Assembly (NCBI GenBank): GCA_900553845.1
Contig: USEW01000068.1
Coordinates: forward strand, 1 to 9,720
Direction: 5' to 3'
Origin: an uncultured bacterium
Lineage (GTDB): Bacteria; Cyanobacteriota; Vampirovibrionia; Gastranaerophilales; Gastranaerophilaceae
Length of the DNA: 9,720 nt
The position numbers and the translations under genes are program-made. Below are positions 1-6,701 of the stretch, piece by piece (the first letter of the stretch is position 1; each line of letters starts with the position of its first letter). The notes under the pieces are model-generated. The model searched no databases. It was not told the origin of the DNA and worked only from the letters and a program-made list of their open reading frames with translations.

Positions 1-114
1 AATTTATTTAAAAATAAAATAAATATTAAATTTTGTAACAATTTTAATATGGTTTGAAATAACATAATATAAATATTTTTTATATATATAGAGATAAAAT
101 AAGGACAAAATATA

Positions 115-576
115 ATGTCAGGCAGTATAACAGTAAAATTTGGAATGCTTCAACTTGCGACTTCGCGTGTTTCTACTTTAACGCGTGAAGTTACTAAATT
201 GGAAAAGCTTGATGTAATGTTAACCGAGCAAAGTATTGATGCACAATCTCAAGTTGACAATTATAAAACAGCTGCAACAGAGCAACTTAGCAGTAAATTT
301 GATGCAGACGTTGCAACTTTACAAGAACAATTGCAAGCCGGTTCAATAACTCAGGAACAATACCAGATGCAATATCTTGAATTACAACAAGCATATAATG
401 AAGGTGTAAAACAAGTTGAAGAAACTGTAGCAGATGGTATTATTGATTTTGACGAAATATCAAAAGAAGGACAACGCATAAGTCAAGAACTTAATAAAGC
501 CAAAACAGAAAAAGAAATGTGGGAGACATTGCGAGATAAATACAAAAGCGAAACTGAAACTGCAGCAAAGTCATAA
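115..576 (+). CDS. Small acidic coiled-coil protein of unknown function
   Basis: I do not recognise this 153-residue protein. It is hydrophilic, rich in Glu, Gln, Lys and Thr, and contains no cysteine, signal peptide or membrane segment, so it is probably cytoplasmic or a structural or secreted-by-other-means helical protein. Nearly the whole chain looks helical with heptad-like spacing of Leu/Ile/Val, especially residues 15-65 and 65-150, suggesting a coiled coil. A short Gly-Ser-Ile-Thr-x-Glu-x-Tyr turn near residue 76 separates the helical halves and resembles the 'Gly-x-Ile-T-x-Glu-Glu-Tyr' turn of SHOCT-type segments, but that is only a resemblance. The start is supported by AAGGA at 101-105, 9 bases before ATG. 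Codon use includes CGT, GCG and ACG, less AT-biased than its neighbours, which may mean good expression. It stands alone and ends at a strong hairpin terminator. Confidence 0.88.
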   Translation: MSGSITVKFGMLQLATSRVSTLTREVTKLEKLDVMLTEQSIDAQSQVDNYKTAATEQLSSKFDADVATLQEQLQAGSITQEQYQMQYLELQQAYNEGVKQVEETVADGIIDFDEISKEGQRISQELNKAKTEKEMWETLRDKYKSETETAAKS

Positions 577-595
577 TAAAATAGTTCTTTACAAC

Positions 596-627
596 AAAAA
601 TCCCGATATTAAATATCGGGATTTTTT
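596..627. terminator. Bidirectional rho-independent terminator between convergent genes
   Basis: A 15-base arm at 596-610 is the exact reverse complement of 612-626, giving a hairpin with a CCCGATAT core stem and a tight AT loop. The plus strand runs into TTTTTT (622-627), and the A run at 596-600 gives a T tract on the minus strand. It therefore can end both the coiled-coil gene (stop 574-576) and the minus-strand transporter gene, whose stop lies at 643. Confidence 0.93.
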
Positions 628-642
628 ATAATAATTTTATAG

Positions 643-2058
643 TTATACTACTTTTTTTTCTTTTATAAAAGATGTAATAAACGAAGCACAAAGCAACATC
701 AAAGCTCCGATAAATAAAGCATATTCCCAATGATAGTTTGTCATACCATTTTGAGTGAATGGTTTTGCATTTATTATCCAGGGGATTAAAGTACATACAA
801 ACACCTGTGGACCTGCAATAAATATATTAAATATTCCCATAACCGAGCCTTCAGTTCCTGGTTTTATATATTGGGACAACATTGCAAAAGGAAGTGATAA
901 TGTGCTTGCCCAACCTATACCAGCTAGCCCCATAAAAAACATTACAGATGGAATATCTTTTACAAAAGTCAATGCCAAAAATGCAGCGGACATAGATAAT
1001 AAAGAGACAATATGAACTTTTTTATTACCAAATTTTGATGACAATAATCCAATTGGAATTGATATAATAAAACATATTAAATTAAATGCTGCAAACCCAA
1101 TTGAAGATAAATTTGTACCACTTAAAGTTGCACTTTCAAATTGAGCTTTAACTGTTTCACTAACGCTTGTCAAATCGGGTACGCCATAAATTGTATGGAT
1201 AGTATACTGAGTAAAAAATATCATCATACACATTGTACCAATCCAGGTAAAAAACTGCATTAAACAAATTTTGCCAACTTCAGGAGAAAGTAGAAAAAAC
1301 TCTTTCAAGTCATTTAAAAAACTTGATTTCCCGTCATTTTGAGAAGTTTCATTTTCTTTATTTTCACTTTTATTTTTTAATTCATGAATTGTTAAACAAG
1401 TCCATATCATGCCTAAAGAAAAAGCAATAGCCGCCATATAAAATTGAGCATTTATTGACATTTGGAAGCCAAAAGCCCATTTTAAAACAGGTGCAGTGCC
1501 AGCAGCTATAACAGAACCCAATCCAATAGCAAAGCTTAAAAATGAATTAGCGACGCTATGTTGTTCTTGAGGCATTGTATCTGGAATTAAAGCACGATAG
1601 GGTCCTTGCGCTACATTTACACAAGCATCTATAATCCATATCATTACAGCTGCAAAAAATAAAGCAGCAAATGTAGGAACTGCAAGCCCTAAACTTGAAA
1701 ATAAACCATTTATTATATTTTGAGAATTTGGAAACGCAATTAAAGCAATACTTGCTAAAATTGCACCTAAAAGCAAATAAGGACGACGGCGACCAAAACG
1801 TGTATGAGTTTTATCACTTAATGCTCCAACAATTGGTTGTACAACCATTCCGGTAAATGGACCTGCAAGCCATATCAATCCAAATAACAATGGTGATGCG
1901 CCTAAATTTTCAGTAACGGGACCTGATAAGATAATTCTCATTTGCCATGCAAATTGCAGACCAAAAAAACCTAAACAAAAATTAAGCAACTGAAATGTTG
2001 AAAATTTCTTTAGTCCCTGATTCTGAGAATCTGACTCCTTTAATGCTGTGTTTTCCAT
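643..2058 (-). CDS. MFS transporter, GPH/SLC45-like (sugar:cation symporter type)
   Basis: A 471-residue inner-membrane carrier with about 12 predicted membrane helices and a charged cytoplasmic loop in the middle (about 226-255, rich in Lys, Glu, Asn). The signature after helix 2 is the MFS motif A form Gly-Ala-Leu-Ser-Asp-Lys...Gly-Arg-Arg-Arg-Pro (78-93). Residues 145-171 (Asp-Ala-x-Val-Asn ... Pro-Tyr-Arg-Ala-Leu-Ile-Pro-Asp ... Ala-Asn) and 380-418 (Gly-x-Gly-Trp-Ala ... Leu-Pro-Phe-Ala ... Met-Gly-x-Phe-Asn ... Gly-Pro-Gln) match the SLC45/sucrose-maltose transporter group. Members move sucrose, maltose or other disaccharides with a cation; the substrate here cannot be read from sequence. 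AAGGAG (2073-2078) sits 14 bases before ATG, a rather long spacing. It lies 58 bases downstream of the serB-like gene on the same strand, so co-transcription is possible but functionally unexplained. Length is normal and the gene appears intact. Confidence 0.9.
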   Translation of the reverse strand: MENTALKESDSQNQGLKKFSTFQLLNFCLGFFGLQFAWQMRIILSGPVTENLGASPLLFGLIWLAGPFTGMVVQPIVGALSDKTHTRFGRRRPYLLLGAILASIALIAFPNSQNIINGLFSSLGLAVPTFAALFFAAVMIWIIDACVNVAQGPYRALIPDTMPQEQHSVANSFLSFAIGLGSVIAAGTAPVLKWAFGFQMSINAQFYMAAIAFSLGMIWTCLTIHELKNKSENKENETSQNDGKSSFLNDLKEFFLLSPEVGKICLMQFFTWIGTMCMMIFFTQYTIHTIYGVPDLTSVSETVKAQFESATLSGTNLSSIGFAAFNLICFIISIPIGLLSSKFGNKKVHIVSLLSMSAAFLALTFVKDIPSVMFFMGLAGIGWASTLSLPFAMLSQYIKPGTEGSVMGIFNIFIAGPQVFVCTLIPWIINAKPFTQNGMTNYHWEYALFIGALMLLCASFITSFIKEKKVV

Positions 2059-2116
2059 ATTTTTTCTTCTTACTCCTTAAATTTTTATTCTTAATTTATA
2101 GTATCATAAAATAAAG

Positions 2117-2761
2117 CTATTTTTCAAATATATTAATTATTTTACTTAAATCTTTTGTCTCAATATAATAATTGCAAACTTTTTTTAATGCGTCTTTTGC
2201 ACAAAAAGCAACTTTATGACTTGCATATTTACACATACTAACATCATTAGCGCCATCCCCACAAACAAGTGTTTGAAAAGTTTCAATATTTAAAAGGTTT
2301 TGAATTTTATTAACCATTATACCTTTACTATTTGAAAACATCATTTCCCCGCCAACTAGACCTGTTAAAAAGCCGTCTTTTGCATGCAAAGTATTTGAAA
2401 AAGAAGCATCAAAACCTATACGTTTACATATTGGTTCTGTAGCATTTTTAAAACCGCCACTTAGACAAACAACTTTAATGTGATTATTCTTTAAATAACT
2501 TACAAGTTCTTTTGCACCATTTATTATAGGTAAATTTTGACAAATATCATTAACTTTTTTTTCATTTAATCCTTTTAAAAGACTTACACGTTTAATTAAA
2601 CTTTCAAAAAAATCAATCTTACCATTCATGGCTAAATGAGTAATTTCAGAAACTTCATTTTCAACATTAGCTTCTTTTGCCAAAAAATTTATAGTCTCAC
2701 CATCCATTATAGTTGCATCAAAATCAAATACAGCCAATTTTATTTCACTTATCTTTGTCAT
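2117..2761 (-). CDS. serB: Phosphoserine phosphatase-like HAD hydrolase (SerB family)
   Basis: A 214-residue cytosolic HAD-superfamily phosphatase, predicted to dephosphorylate O-phospho-L-serine in the last step of serine synthesis. All four HAD motifs are present: Asp13-Phe-Asp15-Ala-Thr17 (nucleophile Asp13, acid/base Asp15), Ser101-Gly-Gly (motif II, with the SerB-type Ser-Gly-Gly-Phe), Lys146 (motif III), and Gly168-Asp169-Gly-Ala-Asn-Asp173 (motif IV, Mg2+ binding). The following Ala-Phe-x-Ala-Lys-x-Ala-Leu-Lys (185-193) is typical of SerB rather than of generic HADs. Size matches the short single-domain SerB form without an ACT or other N-terminal domain. The first motif has Ala where Ser or Gly is commoner. 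AAGGGA (2770-2775) lies 8 bases before ATG, supporting the start. SerB-like enzymes also include homoserine or other small-phosphate phosphatases, so the exact substrate is inferred. No serA or serC lies in the window. Confidence 0.86.
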   Translation of the reverse strand: MTKISEIKLAVFDFDATIMDGETINFLAKEANVENEVSEITHLAMNGKIDFFESLIKRVSLLKGLNEKKVNDICQNLPIINGAKELVSYLKNNHIKVVCLSGGFKNATEPICKRIGFDASFSNTLHAKDGFLTGLVGGEMMFSNSKGIMVNKIQNLLNIETFQTLVCGDGANDVSMCKYASHKVAFCAKDALKKVCNYYIETKDLSKIINIFEK

Positions 2762-2807
2762 TTTGATATTCCCTTACTTATGTATTAAAAATAACTTAAC
2801 TTATAAA

Positions 2808-2835
2808 ATTTTACATCAAATAAAGATAAGTACAA
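2808..2835 (-). promoter_or_regulatory. Candidate promoter of the serB-like gene
   Basis: On the minus strand, TTGTAC (2835-2830) and TAAAAT (2813-2808) are separated by 16 bases, giving a predicted transcript start near 2801 and a leader of about 40 bases containing the AAGGGA ribosome site. The match is fair but A+T-rich sequence produces such boxes by chance. Confidence 0.35.
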
Positions 2836-2847
2836 CTTTTATCCTGG

Positions 2848-2876
2848 TTGTAAAATCCAAATATATTTAATATAAT
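2848..2876 (+). promoter_or_regulatory. Strong sigma-70-type promoter of the antiporter gene
   Basis: TTGTAA at 2848-2853 and a perfect TATAAT at 2871-2876 are separated by the optimal 17 bases, predicting a transcript start near 2883. The TTG at 2876 that could open the reading frame overlaps the last base of the -10 box and lies upstream of the predicted transcript start. The promoter therefore argues for the ATG at 2915 as the true start. Confidence 0.72.
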
Positions 2877-2901
2877 TGAACAAACTAAGTATTAAAATTA
2901 C

Positions 2902-2905
2902 AGGA
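2902..2905 (+). promoter_or_regulatory. Ribosome binding site that decides the antiporter start
   Basis: AGGA at 2902-2905 lies 9 bases before the ATG at 2915. No comparable purine-rich site precedes the TTG at 2876, so translation should begin at 2915. Confidence 0.75.
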
Positions 2906-2914
2906 TTAAATTTT

Positions 2915-4633
2915 ATGACTCACAACATTGATGTAATAATTACGTTAATAGGTGGACTATCAATGGCTTTAGTATTTGGATTAATATCTAAATATTTAAA
3001 ACTTTCACCAATTGTAGGATACATATTTGCAGGAATTTTAGTAAATTTTATTCCAAATTTACATATTGACTATGACACAGCATCACAATTTGCTGAAATA
3101 GGTGTGATATTACTTATGTTTTCAGTAGGATTAAATTCTCATATAAAAGATTTGGTTTCTGTAAAAAATGTGGCTATTCCAGGTGCAATTTCACAAATAG
3201 TTATAACAACAATAACATCAATGTTTTTAGCACATTTTATCGGATGGGATTATAAAGCAGGGTTAATTTTTGGTATTTCTATTTCTGTTGCAAGTACTGT
3301 CGTATTAATGCGCGTATTGTCTGATAATAGGGTACTACACACACAAACTGGACACACAGCAATTGGATGGCTTGTTGTTGAAGATTTGTTTACTATTTTA
3401 GTTCTTGTTTTATTACCTGTAATTTTTTCACCCAGTATTTCAAACGCAAATATTCTACCAATTTTTGGTGTAACTATTTTAAAGCTTATATTTTTAACAG
3501 TTTTTACACTTATTGTAGGTGGAAAATTAATACCCCATTTTTTAACTTTTATATCAAAAACAGGTTCACGTGATTTATTTACACTATCTATTTTGACTCT
3601 TGCAATTGGTATTGCATTTGGTTCGGCTCATTTTTTTGACGCCTCAATGGCATTGGGTGCTTTTTTAGCAGGTATTGTTGTAGGTCAATCAGATTTTTCA
3701 TCCCGCGCAGCTTCTGAAGCTTTGCCAATAAAAGATATTTTTGCTGTTTTATTTTTTGTATCAGTTGGCATGCTGCTTGATGTTAATGAGTTAAAAAATA
3801 GTTGGCAGTTAATGTTTTTAACATTATTTATCATTTTAATAATAAAACCACTTATTGCTTTTCTTGTTGTAATGCTTTTAAAAAAGCCATTAAAACAAGC
3901 TATATCAATAGGTGTTGCACTTGCTCAAACCGGTGAATTTTCATTTATACTAGCCTCAATGGGAACATCATTAAATATTTTACCAAAAGAAGCTTATAGT
4001 GCTATAATAGCCTCAAGTATTATATCAATAACTTTAAATCCTATAATATATAAAGCTATAAACCCATTTATAAAATTTTTAAATAAAAGAGGTATATCTT
4101 CTAATAACGATAATTTAAAAATTGATACAAATAATGAAGGAAATGAACAAGATCATGTTATTGTTGTTGGATATGGACCTGTTGGACAAGCTGTTACTAA
4201 AATTCTTAATGACAAAGGCATAAGTGTAAAGATAATTGAACTTAATATTGATACCGTTAAGAAAATAAACAGTAAAAATTCAAATTGCATAAAAGCTTTA
4301 TATGGCGATGCCATGCAACGAGATGTTTTAATAAAGGCTGGCATTAATAATGCAAGGGCTTTTATAATTTCATCAACACTTGCTTCAAGTAAAGAAATTA
4401 CTGAAATAGTAAAATCTTTAAACCCCAATGTTCAAATACTTGTTAATACATCATATATCAATGACATTGAAGCTTTAAAAGCTAAAGGTGCCGATATTGT
4501 ATTTTCAGGTGAACTTGCTGTTTCTCAAATTTTATCAAACTATATTTTTAACGAGTTTGGGCTATTATGTAATGAACTTGAATGTAGTTGTAATAACAAA
4601 AATAATGAAAATGAAAATCAAGATATAGTTTAA
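2915..4633 (+). CDS. CPA2 cation/proton antiporter with RCK (TrkA-N) domain, KefB/YbaL type
   Basis: A 572-residue membrane protein predicted to exchange K+ (or Na+) for H+ under control of a cytosolic nucleotide-binding domain. Residues about 5-390 form the Na+/H+-exchanger domain with about 12 helices. Family landmarks are Val-Glu156-Asp157-Leu (the acidic ion-binding pair in YbaL-type proteins), Gly248-Ala-Phe-Leu-Ala-Gly253, the following Pro-Ile-Lys-Asp...Phe-Phe-Val-Ser-Val-Gly-Met stretch, and Ala337-Gln-Thr-Gly-Glu-Phe-Ser343. A Rossmann TrkA-N domain begins at 413 with Gly419-Tyr-Gly-Pro-Val-Gly424, a likely NAD(H) site. No TrkA-C domain follows. The C-terminus instead ends in a Cys-containing, Asn/Glu-rich tail (Cys552, Cys557, Cys559). 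The reading frame is open back to a TTG at 2876, but promoter and ribosome-site positions favour ATG 2915. No KefF/KefG-like partner is nearby. The last 4 bases overlap the convergent holB-like gene. Confidence 0.9.
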   Translation: MTHNIDVIITLIGGLSMALVFGLISKYLKLSPIVGYIFAGILVNFIPNLHIDYDTASQFAEIGVILLMFSVGLNSHIKDLVSVKNVAIPGAISQIVITTITSMFLAHFIGWDYKAGLIFGISISVASTVVLMRVLSDNRVLHTQTGHTAIGWLVVEDLFTILVLVLLPVIFSPSISNANILPIFGVTILKLIFLTVFTLIVGGKLIPHFLTFISKTGSRDLFTLSILTLAIGIAFGSAHFFDASMALGAFLAGIVVGQSDFSSRAASEALPIKDIFAVLFFVSVGMLLDVNELKNSWQLMFLTLFIILIIKPLIAFLVVMLLKKPLKQAISIGVALAQTGEFSFILASMGTSLNILPKEAYSAIIASSIISITLNPIIYKAINPFIKFLNKRGISSNNDNLKIDTNNEGNEQDHVIVVGYGPVGQAVTKILNDKGISVKIIELNIDTVKKINSKNSNCIKALYGDAMQRDVLIKAGINNARAFIISSTLASSKEITEIVKSLNPNVQILVNTSYINDIEALKAKGADIVFSGELAVSQILSNYIFNEFGLLCNELECSCNNKNNENENQDIV

Positions 4634-5607
4634 TCTCGATTATTAGCAAAATTAAAGGCTATATTCTCAATAATCAAACTCTCTTTAACATATGAATTTT
4701 GAAGTTTTTTTGAATTTTCAAGTGTTTGAATATCCTTTTTTATTAAATATACAAGTTTTTTATTATCAATATTCGCTATTAGTAATTGTTGAAGATAATA
4801 TTCAAATGTATCAACTAAATAACTAAAACTTTCTTCCTTATTAGTTTTTCTTAACTCATTTAATTTTTCAATAAAATCAACAGGATTATATTTTGTATTA
4901 TTAAAATAAAAATTAAAAATATTTGAACAATCTTTTGTATCAAAACTTTGTTTTTGATTTGAATTTAAACCAAAAGTAACGCTACGGGATACTATAGTTT
5001 CAATTAAGTCGTTTAAATCTTTTGTTAAGAAAATATACAATACCTTTGATGGTGGTTCTTCAATCATTTTTAATAAAGAATTTGAAGCTTCCTCTTGAAA
5101 AACTTTTCTTGTTAATCCTTTTGGCAAATAAAATTCATCTTCTTTTAAATTTTGACTTTGAGGAAGTTTAAAATTTATATTTTCAAATTTACTTTTTAAA
5201 TCCTTAACGGTATCAGCTTTGACTATTTCATTATCAGTAAAAATAACAACCGTATAGTAATCAACAGGGCGAGAAAAAATCATTTGCTTAACCATTTCAA
5301 CCTGTTTTACTGAAATTACAGTTTTTGAATTGTCATTATCAGGTTTTGTATCTGTTTTTGAAACAGTAATCACACTTGGATGCATGTTTTTATTTACCCA
5401 ATTGCAATTTTGACATTGACAATCAAATGTTTTATTTTCCATGCAATTCAATATTTTGGCAATATTTAATGAAAAGTAATATTGTGCCAACGAATCAAGC
5501 CCATAAAAAACTATTGAATTTGGTATTTTCAAAATATCATTTGAAAACATAGTTTCAAAATAATTAGTTAAAAAAGGATAATTTTTTTTCAAAATTGGAT
5601 TAAACAT
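4630..5607 (-). CDS. holB: Divergent DNA polymerase III delta-prime clamp-loader subunit
   Basis: A 325-residue AAA+-like protein predicted to be the delta-prime subunit of the replicative clamp loader. Residues 30-52 align with the region carrying the P-loop in DnaX, but Gly-Leu-Asp-Ser-Leu-Ala replaces the Gly-x-x-Gly-x-Gly-Lys-Thr motif, so it should not bind ATP; loss of the P-loop is normal in delta-prime. A zinc module follows (Cys55, Cys63, Cys65, Cys68), with one residue rather than the usual two between the second and third Cys. Asn-Ser-Leu-Leu-Lys-Met-Ile-Glu-Glu-Pro-Pro (176-186) is the family hallmark, and Ser207-Arg208-Ser replaces the Ser-Arg-Cys arginine-finger motif. About 40 extra residues (about 128-168) separate the Val-Val-Ile-Phe strand from that hallmark, and the C-terminal third is poorly conserved. 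It lies 40 bases downstream of hydE on the same strand, with no clear ribosome site before its ATG. Its stop overlaps the antiporter stop. Confidence 0.8.
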   Translation of the reverse strand: MFNPILKKNYPFLTNYFETMFSNDILKIPNSIVFYGLDSLAQYYFSLNIAKILNCMENKTFDCQCQNCNWVNKNMHPSVITVSKTDTKPDNDNSKTVISVKQVEMVKQMIFSRPVDYYTVVIFTDNEIVKADTVKDLKSKFENINFKLPQSQNLKEDEFYLPKGLTRKVFQEEASNSLLKMIEEPPSKVLYIFLTKDLNDLIETIVSRSVTFGLNSNQKQSFDTKDCSNIFNFYFNNTKYNPVDFIEKLNELRKTNKEESFSYLVDTFEYYLQQLLIANIDNKKLVYLIKKDIQTLENSKKLQNSYVKESLIIENIAFNFANNRD

Positions 5608-5647
5608 AACAAATCAAGTTTAATATAAATAAATAATCAAAGTCAAT

Positions 5648-6655
5648 TTAAGATTTATGCGAACCAAAACCTGATGCAATTTTTCTATTTATTGAATTTA
5701 AAAGTTTTTCAATTTGAGAATAAGAAATTGAAGCTTTATTTTTATTATCATATATATTATATTTTAAACGATATCTTTGAGGTGTAATATTAATCATAAC
5801 AACATTGGCTCCTGAATTTAAAGCAACTTCACGACCATTTAATAATAGCGTTTCCATAGCTGTTGTAGCAGGTATATTAATATCAGGCATTAAAAGTCGA
5901 ATGATTGCCATAACTTTAAAACTTAAGAAAATGTCACCATTTATACTATTTTCAAGCGGTGTATTTTTTGTAGCAACAAAAGGACCAACACCAATCATAT
6001 CTGCTTCAAGTTCTTTAAAAAATAAAATATCACAAGCCAAACTTTCAATTGTTTGATTAGGCAAACCAATTAAACACCCTGTGCCCGTTTCAAAACCTAA
6101 ATTCTTTAAATTATAAAGACATTGCTTTCTATTTTCATAACTCATATTGGGATGCATAGTTTTATATAAATTTTCATCAGTAGTTTCAATACGAAGCAAA
6201 TAACGGTCAGCTCCAGCTATTTTATAAGCTTCATATTCTTCATTTGTTTTTTCACCAATACTTAAAGTTAAAGCTACATTATATTTTTTTATTTCTTGTA
6301 TTAAAGAAACAATTTTTTCTTTATTAAAATAATCATCCTCGCCACTTTGAAGCACAATTGTTTTATAGCCAAAGTTTGTTGCATCATTTATAGTTTTAAT
6401 TATATCGTCTTCATTTAGTCGATATCTTTCAACACATTTATTTTGGGTTCTAATTCCACAATATTTACAATTTCGTTTGCAAACATTTGAAAACTCAATA
6501 AGTCCACGAATATGAACACCATTTCCAACATATTTTTCTCTTACTTCATTTGCTGCTTTAAAAATTTCATCTTGTTTTTGATATTTAAGCAAACTAACAA
6601 TTTCATCAAATGATAAATAGTGTTTATTTTTTGCTTTTAAAATTAAATCATTCAT
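5648..6655 (-). CDS. hydE: [FeFe]-hydrogenase maturase HydE, radical SAM
   Basis: A 335-residue cytosolic radical-SAM enzyme that, with HydG and HydF, builds the 2Fe subcluster of the [FeFe]-hydrogenase H-cluster. Cys59-x3-Cys63-x2-Cys66 binds the catalytic 4Fe-4S cluster, preceded by Val-His-Ile-Arg-Gly-Leu-Ile-Glu-Phe-Ser-Asn. Strong HydE landmarks are Val-Leu-Gln-Ser-Gly-Glu-Asp (101-107), Ala-Asp-Arg-Tyr-Leu-Leu-Arg (149-155), Gly-x-Gly-x-x-Ile-Gly-Leu-Pro (191-199), Gly-Val-Gly-Pro-Phe (222-226), Asn-Ile-Pro-Ala-Thr-Thr-Ala-Met (260-267) and Gly-Ala-Asn-Val-Val-Met (282-287). The overall sequence follows the Thermotoga maritima enzyme closely in memory. The C-terminal extra cysteines that bind a second cluster in that enzyme are missing; this cluster is known to be dispensable. 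The N-terminus fits the family, so ATG 6653-6655 is well placed, yet no Shine-Dalgarno precedes it. It is upstream of holB and divergent from mnmG; hydF, hydG and hydrogenase genes are not in the window. Confidence 0.96.
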   Translation of the reverse strand: MNDLILKAKNKHYLSFDEIVSLLKYQKQDEIFKAANEVREKYVGNGVHIRGLIEFSNVCKRNCKYCGIRTQNKCVERYRLNEDDIIKTINDATNFGYKTIVLQSGEDDYFNKEKIVSLIQEIKKYNVALTLSIGEKTNEEYEAYKIAGADRYLLRIETTDENLYKTMHPNMSYENRKQCLYNLKNLGFETGTGCLIGLPNQTIESLACDILFFKELEADMIGVGPFVATKNTPLENSINGDIFLSFKVMAIIRLLMPDINIPATTAMETLLLNGREVALNSGANVVMINITPQRYRLKYNIYDNKNKASISYSQIEKLLNSINRKIASGFGSHKS

Positions 6656-6701
6656 AAAAAATATTATAACTTAAAAATTATTTACGAGTTATAATATAAT
6701 T
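6656..6701. promoter_or_regulatory. Compact symmetrical divergent promoter, hydE/mnmG
   Basis: This 46-base intergenic region contains an exact 11-base inverted repeat: ATATTATAACT at 6661-6671 and AGTTATAATAT at 6687-6697, separated by 15 bases. Each arm carries a perfect TATAAT, pointing outward. The mnmG-facing box (6690-6695) ends 6 bases before ATG 6702, and the hydE-facing box (6668-6663, minus strand) ends 7 bases before ATG 6655. Neither gene has a Shine-Dalgarno sequence. If these are the -10 boxes, both transcripts begin at or beside their start codons. No convincing -35 hexamer is visible for either direction. Confidence 0.55.

Noticed and set aside
1..114. Promoter for the coiled-coil gene (TTGTAA at 33-38, TTGAAA at 54-59, TATAAA at 68-73)
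   Set aside because: No pair of boxes has a 16-18 base spacing, so I cannot assign a promoter, although one is likely to be present or upstream of the window.
755..1015. 86-codon plus-strand reading frame opposite the MFS transporter
   Set aside because: It lies wholly antisense to a well-supported transporter gene, has no ribosome site and no recognisable domain; it is a shadow of the real gene.
4153..4428. 91-codon minus-strand reading frame inside the antiporter
   Set aside because: It is antisense to the conserved TrkA-N domain and has no independent support.
5805..6056. 83-codon plus-strand reading frame inside hydE
   Set aside because: It is antisense to conserved HydE motifs, with composition explained by the complementary strand.
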